A stretch of DNA of 63,301 nucleotides from Parafrankia sp. EUN1f (GCF_000177675.1 NZ_ADGX01000043.1:1-63301); one strand, 5' to 3'; shown: positions 1 through 9,719, counted from the stretch's first letter. The notes: a model not told the origin generated them from the sequence alone. Numbers and translations are program-made.

Positions 1-552
1 CTGCCTGCGGCGGCCCCCGAAGCCGCGGCGCCCGCGGCGCCCGCTTCGGGCCAGAGCCGGCCGCAGGCGATGGTGCGGGCCGCTGTGTCGGCCGCCACCG
101 CTGATCTGGCCGCGTTGCGCCTGGATCAGCCCGACGCCCCGGATCAGCTTGTGAGCCGCGGCGTTCCCACTCCGGGCGGGCGGGCGGACCTGATCCCGTT
201 CCTGACCGATGCCGTTGCCGAGGCGGTCCTGCACGGCCTGGATCTCGGTGCCCCGCCGGTGCGTTCCGCACTCAGGGTGACCGTGCGGATGTTCACGACC
301 AGTCTCACCGAGCGTGCCCCCGGGCGTTCGGTGGAGCTGCGGGTGCCGCCCTTCGCCGCGGTGCAGATCGTCGAGGGCCCCCGGCACACCCGCGGCACGC
401 CACCGAACGTCGTCGAGGCCGAGCCGGTGGCCTTTGTCATGGTCGCGACGGGCCGGCTCGACTGGGAGACGGCGGTGGCGGACGGCCGGGTCCGGGCAAG
501 CGGCGAACGGGCCGATCTCCGCTCTCTGCTACCGCTGCCCAGCTGGCGGTGA
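1..552 (+). CDS. sterol carrier / SCP-2-like family protein, 3' part
   Basis: The frame is open from the first base of the window to a TGA at 550-552, so this is the C-terminal 183 residues or so of a gene that begins outside. The visible part has an Ala/Pro-rich stretch, then a helical and beta pattern including DLIPFLTDAVAEAVLHGLDLG and a closing segment LDWETAVADGRVRASGERADL. That ending is typical of the small sterol-carrier-like (SCP2/maleylpyruvate isomerase C-terminal-like) proteins found next to purF in actinobacteria (family knowledge). It probably binds a hydrophobic ligand; the ligand cannot be told from sequence. It lies upstream of purF in the same direction but 375 bases away, so co-transcription is uncertain. 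Confidence 0.65.
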   Translation: MPAAAPEAAAPAAPASGQSRPQAMVRAAVSAATADLAALRLDQPDAPDQLVSRGVPTPGGRADLIPFLTDAVAEAVLHGLDLGAPPVRSALRVTVRMFTTSLTERAPGRSVELRVPPFAAVQIVEGPRHTRGTPPNVVEAEPVAFVMVATGRLDWETAVADGRVRASGERADLRSLLPLPSWR

Positions 553-927
553 GTGCGGGCGTGGCCGCCGACGCGGCCTGTTTCCCACCGCCACCCGGCG
601 ATTCACGGCTTGTGGCGCCGGTCGGCCCGTGCTGCGTGATATAGCGAGCCGACGGTGTCCTATGCGGTGTTTGTGGTGTTTCCGCTGTGATTTCACTGGC
701 GCTGGGGTGGTGAGATCCGGCTCGGCCGGCTGATCGGCGTCGCCGCTGCTAGCGTGGTTATGTGGGGAGTCGAGGCCGGGCGTGAACGTCGGGTGGTCCG
801 AGGTGCTTCTCGTGGCTGTCCGTTGATGTGAGCGTTGTCATGTGCGTCCGGGGAATGGCCATATCCACCCTGAACCCGATCCGATTCTCCCGACATCTCG
901 GTCACCCTGACCTCTCTAGGAGACCTG
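553..927. other. intergenic region upstream of purF
   Basis: There are 375 bases without a convincing gene. The last part carries the purF ribosome binding site (AGGAGA at about 917-922). The stretch around 640-700 is less GC-rich than its surroundings (TGTTTGTGGTGTTTCCGC) and may hold the promoter, but no clear -35/-10 pair or PurR-type box could be identified. Confidence 0.4.
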
Positions 928-2664
928 GTGCCACACGTCGCAGGCAGCGACGACTCCGCGAACAGCCGGGAGTCGACCTCCGCTCGTCCACCGGAACACC
1001 ACAACGGCCCCGGCCGTGACGGGTCCGCTCGCGGCGACCTGGCTGGGAGTGACCTCCTCGACGACGATCCGGGCCCTCGGGACGCCTGCGGGGTGTTCGG
1101 CGTCTGGGCGCCCGGCGAGGACGTGGCGAACCTCACTTATTACGGGCTTTACGCGCTACAGCACCGAGGTCAGGAAGCTGCCGGGATTGCGGTCGGTGAC
1201 GGTCGCACCGTGGTGGTCTTCAAGGAGCTGGGTCTGGTCGCCCAGGTCTTCGACGAGATCACGCTGTCGAGCCTTTCCGGGCATGTCGCCGTCGGTCACA
1301 CCCGGTATTCCACAACCGGCTCGTCCACCTGGGAAAACGCCCAGCCGTCGTACCGGACGGCCACGTTTGGCGGGCCGATCGCACTCGGTCACAACGGCAA
1401 TCTGACGAATATCGTCGAGCTCGCCTCGGTGCTTGGGGAACGGGAGCGCGGCCTCGGGGCCACCACAGACTCCGACCTGATCACCGCGATGCTCGCGGCC
1501 CACCCGGGGCCGACCCTCGCCGAGGCCGCGATGGACGTCCTGCCGCAGCTGAAGGGCGCGTTCTCCCTCGCCTTCTCGGACGCGTCGACGCTGTATGCCG
1601 CCCGTGATCCCCACGGCATCCATCCGCTGGTGCTGGGGCAGCTCGACGGCCGACCGGACGGCGCGTGGATCGTCGCGAGCGAGACCGCGGCCCTCGACAT
1701 CGTGGGCGCCACCTTCGTCCGCGAGATCGAGCCGGGGGAACTGCTCGTCATCGACGCGAACGGCCCGCGCTCGCTGCGGTTCGCCGAGGCGGACCGGCAT
1801 GTGTGCCTGTTCGAGTATGTCTACCTCGCCCGGCCCGACACGACGATCGGCGGCCGGTCGGTGCACGCCACCCGGGTCGAGGTGGGGCGGCGGCTGGCGC
1901 TGGAGGCTCCCGCCGAGGCGGACCTGGTGATCCCGGTGCCGCAGTCCGGCGTGCCGGCCGCGGTCGGTTTCGCCGAGGCCTCCGGCATCCCGTTCGGTGA
2001 GGGCCTGGTCAAGAACTCCTACGTCGGCCGGACGTTCATCCAGCCGTCGCAGACCATCCGGCAGCGGGGCATCCGGCTCAAGCTGAACCCGCTGCGGGAC
2101 GTCATCGAGGGGCGCCGCCTGGTCGTCGTGGACGACTCGATCGTCCGCGGCAACACCCAGCGGGCCCTGATCCGGATGCTGCGCGAGGCCGGAGCGACCG
2201 AGGTGCACGTGCGCATCTCCTCGCCGCCGGTGCGGTGGCCCTGCTTCTACGGCATCGACTTCGCCACCCGTTCCGAGCTGATCGCCAGCGGCAGCGGTGT
2301 CGAGGAGATCAGGCAGTCGCTCGGTGCCGACTCGCTGGCGTACGTCTCCCTCGACGAGCTGATCGAGGCCGCCGAGCAGCCCGCTGACTCGCTGTGCCGG
2401 GCCTGCTTCGACGGGATCTACCCGGTACCGCTGACGGACGCCGACAAGCTGGGCAAGTACCGCCTGGAGTCGTTCGGCCCGCAGACGACGGAAGAGGTCA
2501 TCGCCCAGGCGGTGCAGGCCCGGGTGACGCTGGGGATGAACGGCGCCGACCCGTCGCCGGACAACCACGACGCCGACCTCGAGGCCGATCTTGACGCCGA
2601 CCTCGGGGCCGACATCGCCGCCGTTCCGCTCGTGCCGACCCGAACCACCGGAGGTTCGCTTTGA
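928..2664 (+). CDS. purF: amidophosphoribosyltransferase PurF
   Basis: This is the first committed enzyme of de novo purine synthesis: glutamine + PRPP + water gives 5-phosphoribosylamine, in the cytosol. The GTG start at 928 follows AGGAGA by about six bases. Of 578 residues, the first 53 form a polar propeptide. C54 in RDACGVFGVW is the expected N-terminal nucleophile exposed by propeptide cleavage, followed by the Ntn-hydrolase glutaminase domain (YALQHRGQEAAGI, GHTRYSTTG, GHNGNLTN). The phosphoribosyltransferase half carries the PRPP loop VVVDDSIVRGNT and cysteines that fit the Fe-S type enzyme (WPCFYGID, SLCRACFDG). The C-terminus is an acidic Asp/Glu-rich tail. It overlaps purM by four bases (TTGA), so the two are translationally coupled. 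Confidence 0.98.
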   Translation: MPHVAGSDDSANSRESTSARPPEHHNGPGRDGSARGDLAGSDLLDDDPGPRDACGVFGVWAPGEDVANLTYYGLYALQHRGQEAAGIAVGDGRTVVVFKELGLVAQVFDEITLSSLSGHVAVGHTRYSTTGSSTWENAQPSYRTATFGGPIALGHNGNLTNIVELASVLGERERGLGATTDSDLITAMLAAHPGPTLAEAAMDVLPQLKGAFSLAFSDASTLYAARDPHGIHPLVLGQLDGRPDGAWIVASETAALDIVGATFVREIEPGELLVIDANGPRSLRFAEADRHVCLFEYVYLARPDTTIGGRSVHATRVEVGRRLALEAPAEADLVIPVPQSGVPAAVGFAEASGIPFGEGLVKNSYVGRTFIQPSQTIRQRGIRLKLNPLRDVIEGRRLVVVDDSIVRGNTQRALIRMLREAGATEVHVRISSPPVRWPCFYGIDFATRSELIASGSGVEEIRQSLGADSLAYVSLDELIEAAEQPADSLCRACFDGIYPVPLTDADKLGKYRLESFGPQTTEEVIAQAVQARVTLGMNGADPSPDNHDADLEADLDADLGADIAAVPLVPTRTTGGSL

Positions 2665-3788
2665 CGAACGGCGCAGGTTCGCCGAACGGGCGTTCGGTCT
2701 CGTACCGGGACGCCGGGGTGGATGTCGAGGCCGGCGACCGGGCCGTCGCGCTCATGCGCCAGCACGTCGCCCGGGCCACCCGACCCGAGGTGGTCGGCTC
2801 GCTCGGCGGGTTCGCCGGCCTGTTCGCGCTGGACGTGGCCCGCTATCGCCGCCCGCTGCTGGCGTCGTCGACGGACGGGGTCGGGACGAAGATCGCGGTC
2901 GCCAGGGCGCTGGACGTCCACGACACGGTGGGCATCGACCTGGTCGCGATGGTGGTCGACGATCTCGTCGTCTGCGGCGCCGAGCCGCTGTTCCTGTTGG
3001 ACTACATCGCCTGCGGCTCCCTTGAGCCGGGGCGGATCGCCTCGATCGTCTCCGGTATCGCCACCGGCTGCGAGCAGGCGGGGTGTGCGCTCGTCGGCGG
3101 GGAGACCGCCGAGCACCCCGGGCTCATGGGAATCGACGACTACGACCTGGCCGCGACGGGGGTCGGGGTAGTCGAGGCCGACGCCGTGCTCGGGCCGGAG
3201 CTGGTCCGGCCGGGGGACGTGGTGGTCGCGATGGCGTCATCCGGTCTCCACTCCAACGGCTTCTCGCTGGTACGGCACATCCTGTTCGGTCCGGCCGATC
3301 CTGACCAGCCCGCAGGCGTCTCCGAAGCGGGGAGGGCGGCTCTGGCCGGGTACGAGCAGGCGCTGGGCACCACTCTCGGGCAGGCGCTGCTGACCCCGAC
3401 CCGCATCTATGCCCGGGACTGTCTCGCCGTGATCGAGGCGGCCGAGGTCCATGCCTTCGCCCACATCACCGGCGGTGGCCTCGCGGCGAACCTGGCCAGG
3501 GTCATCCCGGCCGGAGCGGTGGCCACCGTGGAACGGTCCACCTGGGCTCCGCCGGCTCTGTTCGGCATCCTCGCCGAGCGCGGGGGCGTTGGCGAAGCCG
3601 ATATGGAAGCCACGTTCAACCAGGGCGTCGGCATGGTTGCGATCGTTGCCGCCGCGGATGCGGACACCGTGGTGCGAACGCTGGAGGAGCGTGGCGTCCA
3701 CGCCTGGATCGCCGGGCAGATCGAGGCGCTGCCCGAAGGGGGAGAGCAGGACGCCGGCGTGGCCCGCCTCGTCGGCGCGCATCGCTGA
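2661..3788 (+). CDS. purM: phosphoribosylformylglycinamidine cyclo-ligase PurM
   Basis: AIR synthetase: ATP-dependent ring closure of FGAM to 5-aminoimidazole ribonucleotide, the fifth step of purine synthesis. The TTG start at 2661 shares TTGA with the purF stop and has GGAGG at 2650-2654. The 375 residues match the family in length. Diagnostic segments are SYRDAGVDVEAGD near the N-terminus, the ATP/phosphate-binding DGVGTKIAVA, GIDLVAMVVDDLVVCGAEPLFLLDY, GGETAEHPG and the C-terminal HITGGGLAANLARVIP with FNQGVGM. It forms an operon with purF. The final 15 or so residues are variable. Confidence 0.98.
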   Translation: MTNGAGSPNGRSVSYRDAGVDVEAGDRAVALMRQHVARATRPEVVGSLGGFAGLFALDVARYRRPLLASSTDGVGTKIAVARALDVHDTVGIDLVAMVVDDLVVCGAEPLFLLDYIACGSLEPGRIASIVSGIATGCEQAGCALVGGETAEHPGLMGIDDYDLAATGVGVVEADAVLGPELVRPGDVVVAMASSGLHSNGFSLVRHILFGPADPDQPAGVSEAGRAALAGYEQALGTTLGQALLTPTRIYARDCLAVIEAAEVHAFAHITGGGLAANLARVIPAGAVATVERSTWAPPALFGILAERGGVGEADMEATFNQGVGMVAIVAAADADTVVRTLEERGVHAWIAGQIEALPEGGEQDAGVARLVGAHR

Positions 3789-4346
3789 CGCCGTCGGTGG
3801 TGGTGCCGTTGACGGGGGCGCCGTCGGTGGCGGTGGTGCCGGGGCGCCGCGGCTGGGAGACCTGGCACTGACAGGTGGCCCGGCGCCGGTGCCCCGGGCG
3901 CCGTGCGACCGGGGCGGGCCTGCCACCAGCCGCCCTGCCATTGGCGGCCTGGTCACAAGTTGCGATGTCACAAGCTGCTGCCTCGTTGCGAGCTGCCCGG
4001 CTGGTCGACGCGCGTGGACGGGCCTGAAGCGGTACCCGTGACCCGCGGTCAATGGACGGCCGCCGGCCATGAACGGCCACGGCGCATCGCCGTGGCGATC
4101 CTCCCTGGCCGGGATGACGCTGCCCGTCGGGAACCTGGAAGACGGCGCCGAAGCGCGCGGCACCGGCGGCTCTGCCCAACCTCAGTTCGGCGCCCGGTGT
4201 GCCCGCGCAAGGCGGGCGTACCGGACACGATCTGATGCCGATGCCCATGGCTACCTGAGGCCAGGTGGCCATGCCCTGCCCTTCCAGAGCTTCCTGGACG
4301 AGCGGCATCGGCAGGGGCGACCCCGGAGTCAGGGGGACGAGCGGTG
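3789..4346. other. intergenic region with low-complexity repeats between purM and the DUF3073 gene
   Basis: This is 558 bases between convergent genes. It begins with GGTGGTGCCGT/GGGGGCGCCGT-type degenerate triplet repeats (about 3791-3850). An imperfect repeat CACAAGTTGCGATGT / CACAAGCTGCTGCC lies near 3953-3985. No gene with convincing codon structure or ribosome binding site was found. Either flank could supply a terminator but no strong hairpin stands out. Confidence 0.35.
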
Positions 4347-4541
4347 CTAGCGCTCGTCCTCATCGTCCAGGTAAGAGTCGTAACCGTAGTCGTCATCCGA
4401 GTACGGTTCGTCGCTCTCGGTCTCCCGCGAGGTACCCGCGCCCAGATCCGCCTTCAATCGGTCGAGATCCATTGTGGGCGAGTTGTACTTGAGCTCGCGG
4501 GCGACTTTCGTCTGCTTGGCCTTCGCTCGGCCGCGCCCCAT
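4347..4541 (-). CDS. DUF3073 family small acidic protein
   Basis: A 64-residue protein with a basic N-terminus (MGRGRAKAKQTKVARELKY), a middle segment NSPTMDLDRLKADLG and a very acidic Tyr/Asp-rich tail (DDDYGYDSYLDDEDE). This is the typical layout of the actinobacterial DUF3073 family, whose function is unknown. The ATG at 4541 is preceded on its strand by a GAGGGGG ribosome binding site. Its position beside purM and a valine dehydrogenase matches the conserved Streptomyces order (established knowledge). It is probably a cytosolic nucleic-acid- or ribosome-associated small protein, but that is only inference from charge. Confidence 0.9.
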   Translation of the reverse strand: MGRGRAKAKQTKVARELKYNSPTMDLDRLKADLGAGTSRETESDEPYSDDDYGYDSYLDDEDER

Positions 4542-4912
4542 GGCTCGACCCCCTCGAACATGACGACGGGGACCCGCCCCGGTGCTCTCACTGTCTCGTG
4601 CTTCCCGAGACTACAGGGATCGCAGCCTACTCGGCACGCCAACCCGACAGTTACCTGTCGACGGACAGCGTCTGGGAGATCATCGGCGCCCCTCCGGCGG
4701 TCCCCGGACCTCCCTGACAGCGGGCACGCGGGCCCGCTGCGGTGCTGGTAGGGGGTCTGTTTGATGTGGTCATCATCACGATTTCCCGCCCGTGGTGGCG
4801 TGTTCGGTGACAGGTGCTGCCATGACCGGCGAGCGCGGAACGCTTCGGCGTGGCGCGCACCACGGTGCCGGGGTCGGACGCGGCCGACCGCCCAGAGCGC
4901 GCCGGCCGCCGC
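4542..4912. other. intergenic region between the DUF3073 gene and vdh
   Basis: This is 371 bases between two leftward genes. A short hairpin (AGCGGGC / GCCCGCT near 4723-4742) could terminate vdh transcription. The stretch around 4755-4795 (GTTTGATGTGGTCATCATCACG) is relatively AT-rich and is the likeliest DUF3073 promoter region. No gene seen. Confidence 0.35.
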
Positions 4913-6040
4913 TCAGGCGCGCTGGTCGGGGAGCAGGATGCCGCGCAGCCGGCCGATGTCGGCCATCCGCCTCTGGGCGAACCGGCCCGCGGCCACGGCC
5001 GGGGTGACCGCCTCGGCCGCGGCGAGGTCGAGGACGTCGCTGGTCGTGTCGAAGATCCGCGCGGCCCTGGCCCTGGCCCGTTCGGGGGAGTACCCCTCGA
5101 TCTCGTCGGCGACCTGGATCAGGCCGCCGGCGTTGACCACGAAGTCGGGCGCGTAGAGCACGCCCGCGTCGGCGAGGACCTTGTCGACACCCGCGTCCGC
5201 GAGCTGGTTGTTGGCGCCGCCGCAGATGATCTCCGTCCGCAGCTGGGGCACCAGGGGAGTCGTGATGACGCCGCCCAGCGCGCAGGGCGCGTACACGTCG
5301 ACCTCCATCCGGATCAGCTCGTCGGGGTCGGCCACCGCCAGGACCTCGTCGTGGCGCTCCTGTACGCGCCGCACGGCGGCCGGATCGATGTCACTGACCA
5401 GAACGGTCGCGCCGTCGGCCAACAGGTGCTCCACGAGGCGCTGGCCGACCTTGCCGACTCCGCTGACGGCGACGCGGCGGCCGGCCAGGGACGGCGTCCC
5501 CCATCTGTGCCGGGCGCAGGCACGCATGCCCTCGAAGACGCCGTAGGCGGTCAGGACCCCCGAGTCACCCGAGCCGCCGTGGACGGGGGAACGCCCGGTG
5601 ACCCAGTGGGTCTCCCGCGCCACCACGTCCATGTCCTCGACGTAGGTGCCGACGTCGCAGGCGGTGATGTAACGCCCGCCGAGGGAGGCGACGAAGCGCC
5701 CGTAGGCACGCAGCAGCGCCTCGGTCTTGTCCCGGGTCGGGTCGCCGAGGATGACCGCCTTGCCGCCGCCGAGGTCCAGGCCCGCGCAGGCGGCCTTGTA
5801 GGCCATCGCGCGGGAGAGCGCGAGCGCGTCGGTGAGCGCGGACGCCTCGTCCGGGTAGGCGTGGAACCGGGTGCCGCCCAGCGCCGGGCCGAGCGCGGTC
5901 GAGTAGACGGCGATGATCGCGCGCAGGCCGCTGGCCTGGTCGGAGCAGAACACCACCTGCTCGTGCTCGGCCGCGACGTCGAACACCGACGAGGCGACGG
6001 TGGACGTGCCGACGTCCAGCCCGCTCGGATCTGATGACAT
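4913..6040 (-). CDS. vdh: valine/leucine dehydrogenase (Glu/Leu/Phe/Val dehydrogenase family)
   Basis: NAD-dependent oxidative deamination of branched-chain amino acids to 2-oxo acids, feeding branched acyl-CoA precursors. The ATG at 6040 follows GGAGGG by eight bases; an in-frame start 24 codons upstream lacks such a site. The resulting 375 residues fit the family. The N-terminal domain has [20 protein letters not shown] and [19 protein letters not shown] with the catalytic lysines. [14 protein letters not shown] follows, then a Rossmann domain with [13 protein letters not shown] and the PCALGG and GGANNQLAD segments. The neighbourhood (DUF3073 upstream in the genome map, bldC to the right) is conserved with Streptomyces. 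Confidence 0.93.
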   Translation of the reverse strand: MSSDPSGLDVGTSTVASSVFDVAAEHEQVVFCSDQASGLRAIIAVYSTALGPALGGTRFHAYPDEASALTDALALSRAMAYKAACAGLDLGGGKAVILGDPTRDKTEALLRAYGRFVASLGGRYITACDVGTYVEDMDVVARETHWVTGRSPVHGGSGDSGVLTAYGVFEGMRACARHRWGTPSLAGRRVAVSGVGKVGQRLVEHLLADGATVLVSDIDPAAVRRVQERHDEVLAVADPDELIRMEVDVYAPCALGGVITTPLVPQLRTEIICGGANNQLADAGVDKVLADAGVLYAPDFVVNAGGLIQVADEIEGYSPERARARAARIFDTTSDVLDLAAAEAVTPAVAAGRFAQRRMADIGRLRGILLPDQRA

Positions 6041-6420
6041 GCCTGAGCCCTCCTGGTCCGGACGCTCCACGGGCCGGGCTCCACAGGCCGCCGCTCCACG
6101 GGCCGGGCCCATGGGCCTTCCCGAGGGCCGCGGACCGCCACCGGCCGCTTCCGGTGAACACTACGGGGCCGCCCGCCTCGGCTCCCGCCGTGCGCGCGGT
6201 GCTGTGCGCGGTGCGCGCGGTGCTGTGCGCGGTGCGCGCGGTGCGCGCGCGGGGACGGACGTGCGCGGGGACCGAGATGCCGGACCTCTCATCGCCGTCG
6301 GGCCCGTGACCGCCGCGGTCCGTGTCAGGATCGGAGGCATGCCAGCATCCAGGGGCATGTCCGCACCCGGCCGGGTAGCCGCCATGCCGGTAGCCGCCTC
6401 CTCGGGCACCGGGATCTAGG
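6041..6420. repeat. vdh upstream region with a 21-bp tandem GTGCGCGCG repeat
   Basis: The 380 bases separate divergent vdh and the 6421 gene. Between about 6188 and 6250 a unit close to TGCGCGCGGTGCTGTGCGCGG is repeated in tandem nearly three times. Alternating purine/pyrimidine runs of this sort can adopt Z-DNA or slip during replication. No additional gene is supported. Confidence 0.5.
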
Positions 6421-7257
6421 GTGCCTGTCGTCTCGCCCGCCGCGTACCTGCGGATCTACGAGCCGCTGGCGGCCTTCCCGCCGCCGGACCGGGTCCGGTG
6501 GCAGCGCTATGCCGCCTCCGCCTCCGGTCCTCCCTCCTCGCGGGCCGGCGCCCGGCGCGAACGGGTGGTGGCGCTGGTCGCGACCGTGCGCCCGTCGCTG
6601 GACGTCGCCGACGAGTCCGCGTTCATCCAGTGGGTGGACGGGCTGATGTTCGTGTGCCCGTGGTCGACCCAGCTTCGGGTGTGGCAGGCCGCGAAGGAGT
6701 TCCGCGGCCTGATGCCGGAACGGGTCGCCGAGGCGTTCCTGCCACGGCGGCTGGTCGATCCGGCCGAGACCGAGCTCGATCGATGGAAGGCACGCCGCCC
6801 CGAGATCAAGCTCCATGTGCAGAGCTGCACCTGGATGGTCCCGCCGACCTGGTTCGTGCTGTTCGACCCGACCGAGCGTTCGCTGATCACCGGTGACCGG
6901 TCGGACCGCTCGATGGTCTACCGGACCACGATGAGCCTCGCCCGCCGCCGGGTCGGTCGTGCGGTGGAGGCCCTGGAGACGCTCCGCTCGGACAACGCGA
7001 ACGCCCCGGCGATCGAGGGAGTCGCCGAGCTGGCCCGTTGGCTGGGGTCCTTCCATCCGCAGAGCAGGGTCGAACTGGACTACGACGGACTAGTTGACCT
7101 GCTGGACGATGACATGCTCAGGAGCGACAGCTCGGTCGAGGACATCGTCGAGGCGGTCAGTGCGTTACGCCGAGGGCGAACAGACCTTGCGGTCGAGGCG
7201 TACGAACGAGTGCTGATCAGGTGGAGACCCCTGCAGTCACGGGAATCCGCCAGTTGA
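6421..7257 (+). CDS. conserved actinobacterial protein next to bldC, function unknown
   Basis: A 278-residue soluble protein starting with GTG at 6421. There is no good Shine-Dalgarno, and the message may be leaderless. I see no catalytic motif, signal peptide or membrane segment. Notable features are the opening PAAYLRIYEPLAAFPPPDRVRW, a Trp-rich centre (IQWVDGLMFVCPWSTQLRVWQAAKEF) and a helical C-terminus with an acidic stretch LVDLLDDDM. A protein of this kind accompanies bldC in Streptomyces (established synteny as I recall it), so a shared regulatory role is possible but undemonstrated. The 152-base gap to bldC leaves room for a separate bldC promoter. Confidence 0.75.
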   Translation: MPVVSPAAYLRIYEPLAAFPPPDRVRWQRYAASASGPPSSRAGARRERVVALVATVRPSLDVADESAFIQWVDGLMFVCPWSTQLRVWQAAKEFRGLMPERVAEAFLPRRLVDPAETELDRWKARRPEIKLHVQSCTWMVPPTWFVLFDPTERSLITGDRSDRSMVYRTTMSLARRRVGRAVEALETLRSDNANAPAIEGVAELARWLGSFHPQSRVELDYDGLVDLLDDDMLRSDSSVEDIVEAVSALRRGRTDLAVEAYERVLIRWRPLQSRESAS

Positions 7258-7409
7258 TCGGAGCCTCCTGTTAGCGCAGCGTTGCCCTCCGCTTCGGACG
7301 AGCTGTGACTAGTCAGCAGATGGTCCTGACGTGCCATGTCCGAAATGCCCCCGAAGGATGCACGATCTGTATGGGACGGAGCGACGCTCTGTGACGGGAG
7401 GCCAACGCA

Positions 7410-7616
7410 ATGACGACGAGAACGCCGGATGCCGAGCCGCTGCTGACACCCGCCGAGGTAGCCACGATGTTTCGGGTGGACCCGAAGACCGTGACCAGGT
7501 GGGCGAAGGCCGGAAAGCTGACCTCGATCCGGACTCTGGGCGGTCACCGCCGGTACCGCGAGGCGGAGGTGCGCGCCCTGCTGAAGGGAGTTCCGAGCAT
7601 CGGAAGTGACATCTGA
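7410..7616 (+). CDS. bldC: developmental regulator BldC (MerR-like DNA-binding protein)
   Basis: A 68-residue protein consisting of a single winged-helix MerR-type DNA-binding domain with no effector domain: LLTPAEVATMFRVDPKTVTRWAKAGKL, then the wing TLGGHRRYREAEVRALL. This matches the size and sequence of BldC, which in Streptomyces binds direct repeats head-to-tail and delays differentiation (family knowledge). The ATG at 7410 has GGAGG eight bases upstream. It is followed by a strong hairpin at 7781-7820, consistent with monocistronic expression. Its presence supports a filamentous, differentiating actinomycete. Confidence 0.96.
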   Translation: MTTRTPDAEPLLTPAEVATMFRVDPKTVTRWAKAGKLTSIRTLGGHRRYREAEVRALLKGVPSIGSDI

Positions 7617-7780
7617 GCGCGCCACGATGCCGGCGCTGATGGAGGCGTCCTGGTAGATCCAGGCGTTCGGTGGTCGCCCGGTCGAGCTCTCGAACACAGG
7701 ACCGGACCCGCCACCTGAGCGGACGTCCCATAACGGTGAATTCTCCACCGCTCCGGGAGGGCGGTGGCGATTCGCATTGT

Positions 7781-7820
7781 CGAAACCGACGGATGGCAGC
7801 CCTGTCATCCGTCGGTTTCG
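7781..7820. terminator. 15-bp perfect stem-loop downstream of bldC
   Basis: CGAAACCGACGGATG (7781-7795) pairs perfectly with CATCCGTCGGTTTCG (7806-7820) around a 10-base loop. A weaker GGTGG/CCACC hairpin precedes it at about 7745-7768. It lies between bldC and the esterase gene in the same orientation and probably ends the bldC transcript. There is no long T-run, as is usual in high-GC actinomycetes. Confidence 0.7.
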
Positions 7821-7907
7821 TACGTTTCTCAGCGGGCAAAGCCGCATATACCGTGTCGCACGTTAGTGATCTTGCGTTCGACGTCTGTGCCGGTGAGGCT
7901 GTCCGTC

Positions 7908-9719
7908 ATGACGGGGGGATCGAACGCGTCGTGCGCGCCGGACCAGGCGCGCCGGCGGTCGCGGCCGGTCCGCACCCGCTGGCTGCCCCTGCCGCACCGC
8001 CTGCGCTCGCTGCCGGTCCTGGTGCTGGTCGCGTTCGTCGCGCTGCTCTGCCCAGCCTGCGGTGACGGTTCCCAGGAGCACACCGTGCCGGGAACGGAAC
8101 GCGGCGGTGCGGGTTCGAGCTCCGCGCCGGTCGTCGTCACGACCACGGGCGGCCGGGTGCGCGGAGTCCACGACGGCCACGTCGTCTCCTTCTTCGACCT
8201 GCCCTATGCGGCCGCGCCGGTGGGCGACCTGCGGTGGCGGGCGCCCGCCGCGCCGCAGCCCTGGCAGGGCACCCGGGACGGGTCGGTGCGCGGCCATCCC
8301 TGCCCGCAGTCCGGCGAGCTGGCCGTCGGCGGTGCCGCCGAGGACTGCCTGTTCGTGAACGTGACCACCACGGCCGCCGCCGTGGCGCGGGCACAGCAGA
8401 CAGCTCAGCGGACCTCTGGCTCGAGCGGGACCTCCGAGGCCGGTGCGGGCCGGCCGGTACTCGTGTGGATCCACGGCGGTGGCTTCACGACCGGCACCGC
8501 GAACCAACTGGACACCTCGGCGCTCGCGGCGGCCGGCCCGGCGGTGATCGTCAGCGTGAACTACCGTCTCGGCGCGCTCGGGCAGCTCGCGCTGCCGGCG
8601 TTGAACATCGAGTCCGGCGGTGACGCGGGCTCCTACGCCGTGGCGGACCTCATCGCCGCGCTGCGCTGGGTCCGGGACAACGCCGCCGCCTTCGGCGGTG
8701 ACCCGGGCAATGTGACGATCTTCGGAGAGTCGGCCGGTTCGGTGAACGCCTGCACGCTGCTGGCCGCACCGTCCGCGCGCGGCCTGTTCCAACACGCTCT
8801 GTTGCAGAGCGGACCCTGCCTGTGGCCGCTGCCGACCATGGCCACCGCGGAGCGGACCGGCGCGGAGTTCGCCGCCCAGGCGGGCTGTACCGACGCCGCC
8901 ACCGTCCTGAGCTGCCTGCGGGCCGTCCCCGTCGACCGGCTGATGGCCGCCGGTGGGCAGGCCGACGTCCTGACCGACCCGAGATGGGCACCCGTTACCG
9001 GAAGCCGCACGCTCCCCCACCCGCCCGAGCAGGCACTCGCGGGCGGAGCGGCGGCCCGGGTACCGGTCCTGCTCGGGACCGTGCGGGACGAGGGGCGTGC
9101 CTTCACGGTCAGCTACGACCCGGGCAAGAACCTCACCGCCGAGCGGTACGCCGAGATCATCCGTCAGCAGCTGCCGGACCGGGCGGACGCCGTGCTCGCG
9201 ACGTACCCGGCCGGCGCTGTTTCGGCCCGGGAACGCCTGGCCCAGGTGATGACCGACCGGTCGTTCGCCTGCCCGACCGCCCGCACGGCGGATCTGCTGG
9301 TCGGGTCGGGCTCCCGGGCGTTCCTGTACGAGTTCGACGTCCCCGGCCTCGCCCCGTTCCTGAGTGACAACGGCACCGGCGCCACTCATTCCGGTGAGAT
9401 GACCTATCTGTTCCCAGACCGCGCGTCATCGTCGACGTCGACGTCGACGTCGACGTCGACGACGGCGGCTGAACGCGAGCTGTCCGCGGCGATGCTCACC
9501 TACTGGACGCGCTTCGCCGCCACCGGTGATCCGAACGTGGCCTCCCGGGCCGGTTCGTCCGGCGGCCAGGGCACGGGTGCCATCCGGACGCTACCGACCT
9601 GGCCCGCCTGGCCCGTACCGCGAACGGCGACGACCCCGGACCGCCTGGTGCTGGAACCAGGCACGATTGAGGCCCGCTCCGGCTACGAGGCCGAGCACCA
9701 CTGCGACTTCTGGAGGTAG
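7908..9719 (+). CDS. secreted type-B carboxylesterase, possible lipoprotein
   Basis: An alpha/beta-hydrolase that should hydrolyse carboxylic esters outside the membrane. The ATG at 7908 is preferred because GGTGAGG lies nine bases upstream and it is followed by a basic region and a hydrophobic segment (SLPVLVLVAFVALLCPAC, about residues 34-51). The lipobox CPAC is imperfect, so either a lipoprotein or an ordinary signal peptide is possible. The mature domain has the family landmarks: DLPYAAAPVGDLRWRAP, AEDCLFVNV, PVLVWIHGGGF with the oxyanion glycines, the nucleophile elbow GESAGS (Ser about 274) and the catalytic His in ATHSGEMTYLF. An odd SSTSTSTSTSTST insertion near residue 510 comes from a GACGTC-type hexamer repeat (9428-9462). 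Substrate unknown. Confidence 0.9.
   Translation: MTGGSNASCAPDQARRRSRPVRTRWLPLPHRLRSLPVLVLVAFVALLCPACGDGSQEHTVPGTERGGAGSSSAPVVVTTTGGRVRGVHDGHVVSFFDLPYAAAPVGDLRWRAPAAPQPWQGTRDGSVRGHPCPQSGELAVGGAAEDCLFVNVTTTAAAVARAQQTAQRTSGSSGTSEAGAGRPVLVWIHGGGFTTGTANQLDTSALAAAGPAVIVSVNYRLGALGQLALPALNIESGGDAGSYAVADLIAALRWVRDNAAAFGGDPGNVTIFGESAGSVNACTLLAAPSARGLFQHALLQSGPCLWPLPTMATAERTGAEFAAQAGCTDAATVLSCLRAVPVDRLMAAGGQADVLTDPRWAPVTGSRTLPHPPEQALAGGAAARVPVLLGTVRDEGRAFTVSYDPGKNLTAERYAEIIRQQLPDRADAVLATYPAGAVSARERLAQVMTDRSFACPTARTADLLVGSGSRAFLYEFDVPGLAPFLSDNGTGATHSGEMTYLFPDRASSSTSTSTSTSTTAAERELSAAMLTYWTRFAATGDPNVASRAGSSGGQGTGAIRTLPTWPAWPVPRTATTPDRLVLEPGTIEARSGYEAEHHCDFWR

Noticed and set aside
1156..2568. A 470-codon minus-strand open frame
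   Set aside because: It is the antisense of purF, has no ribosome binding site, and its product is low-complexity.
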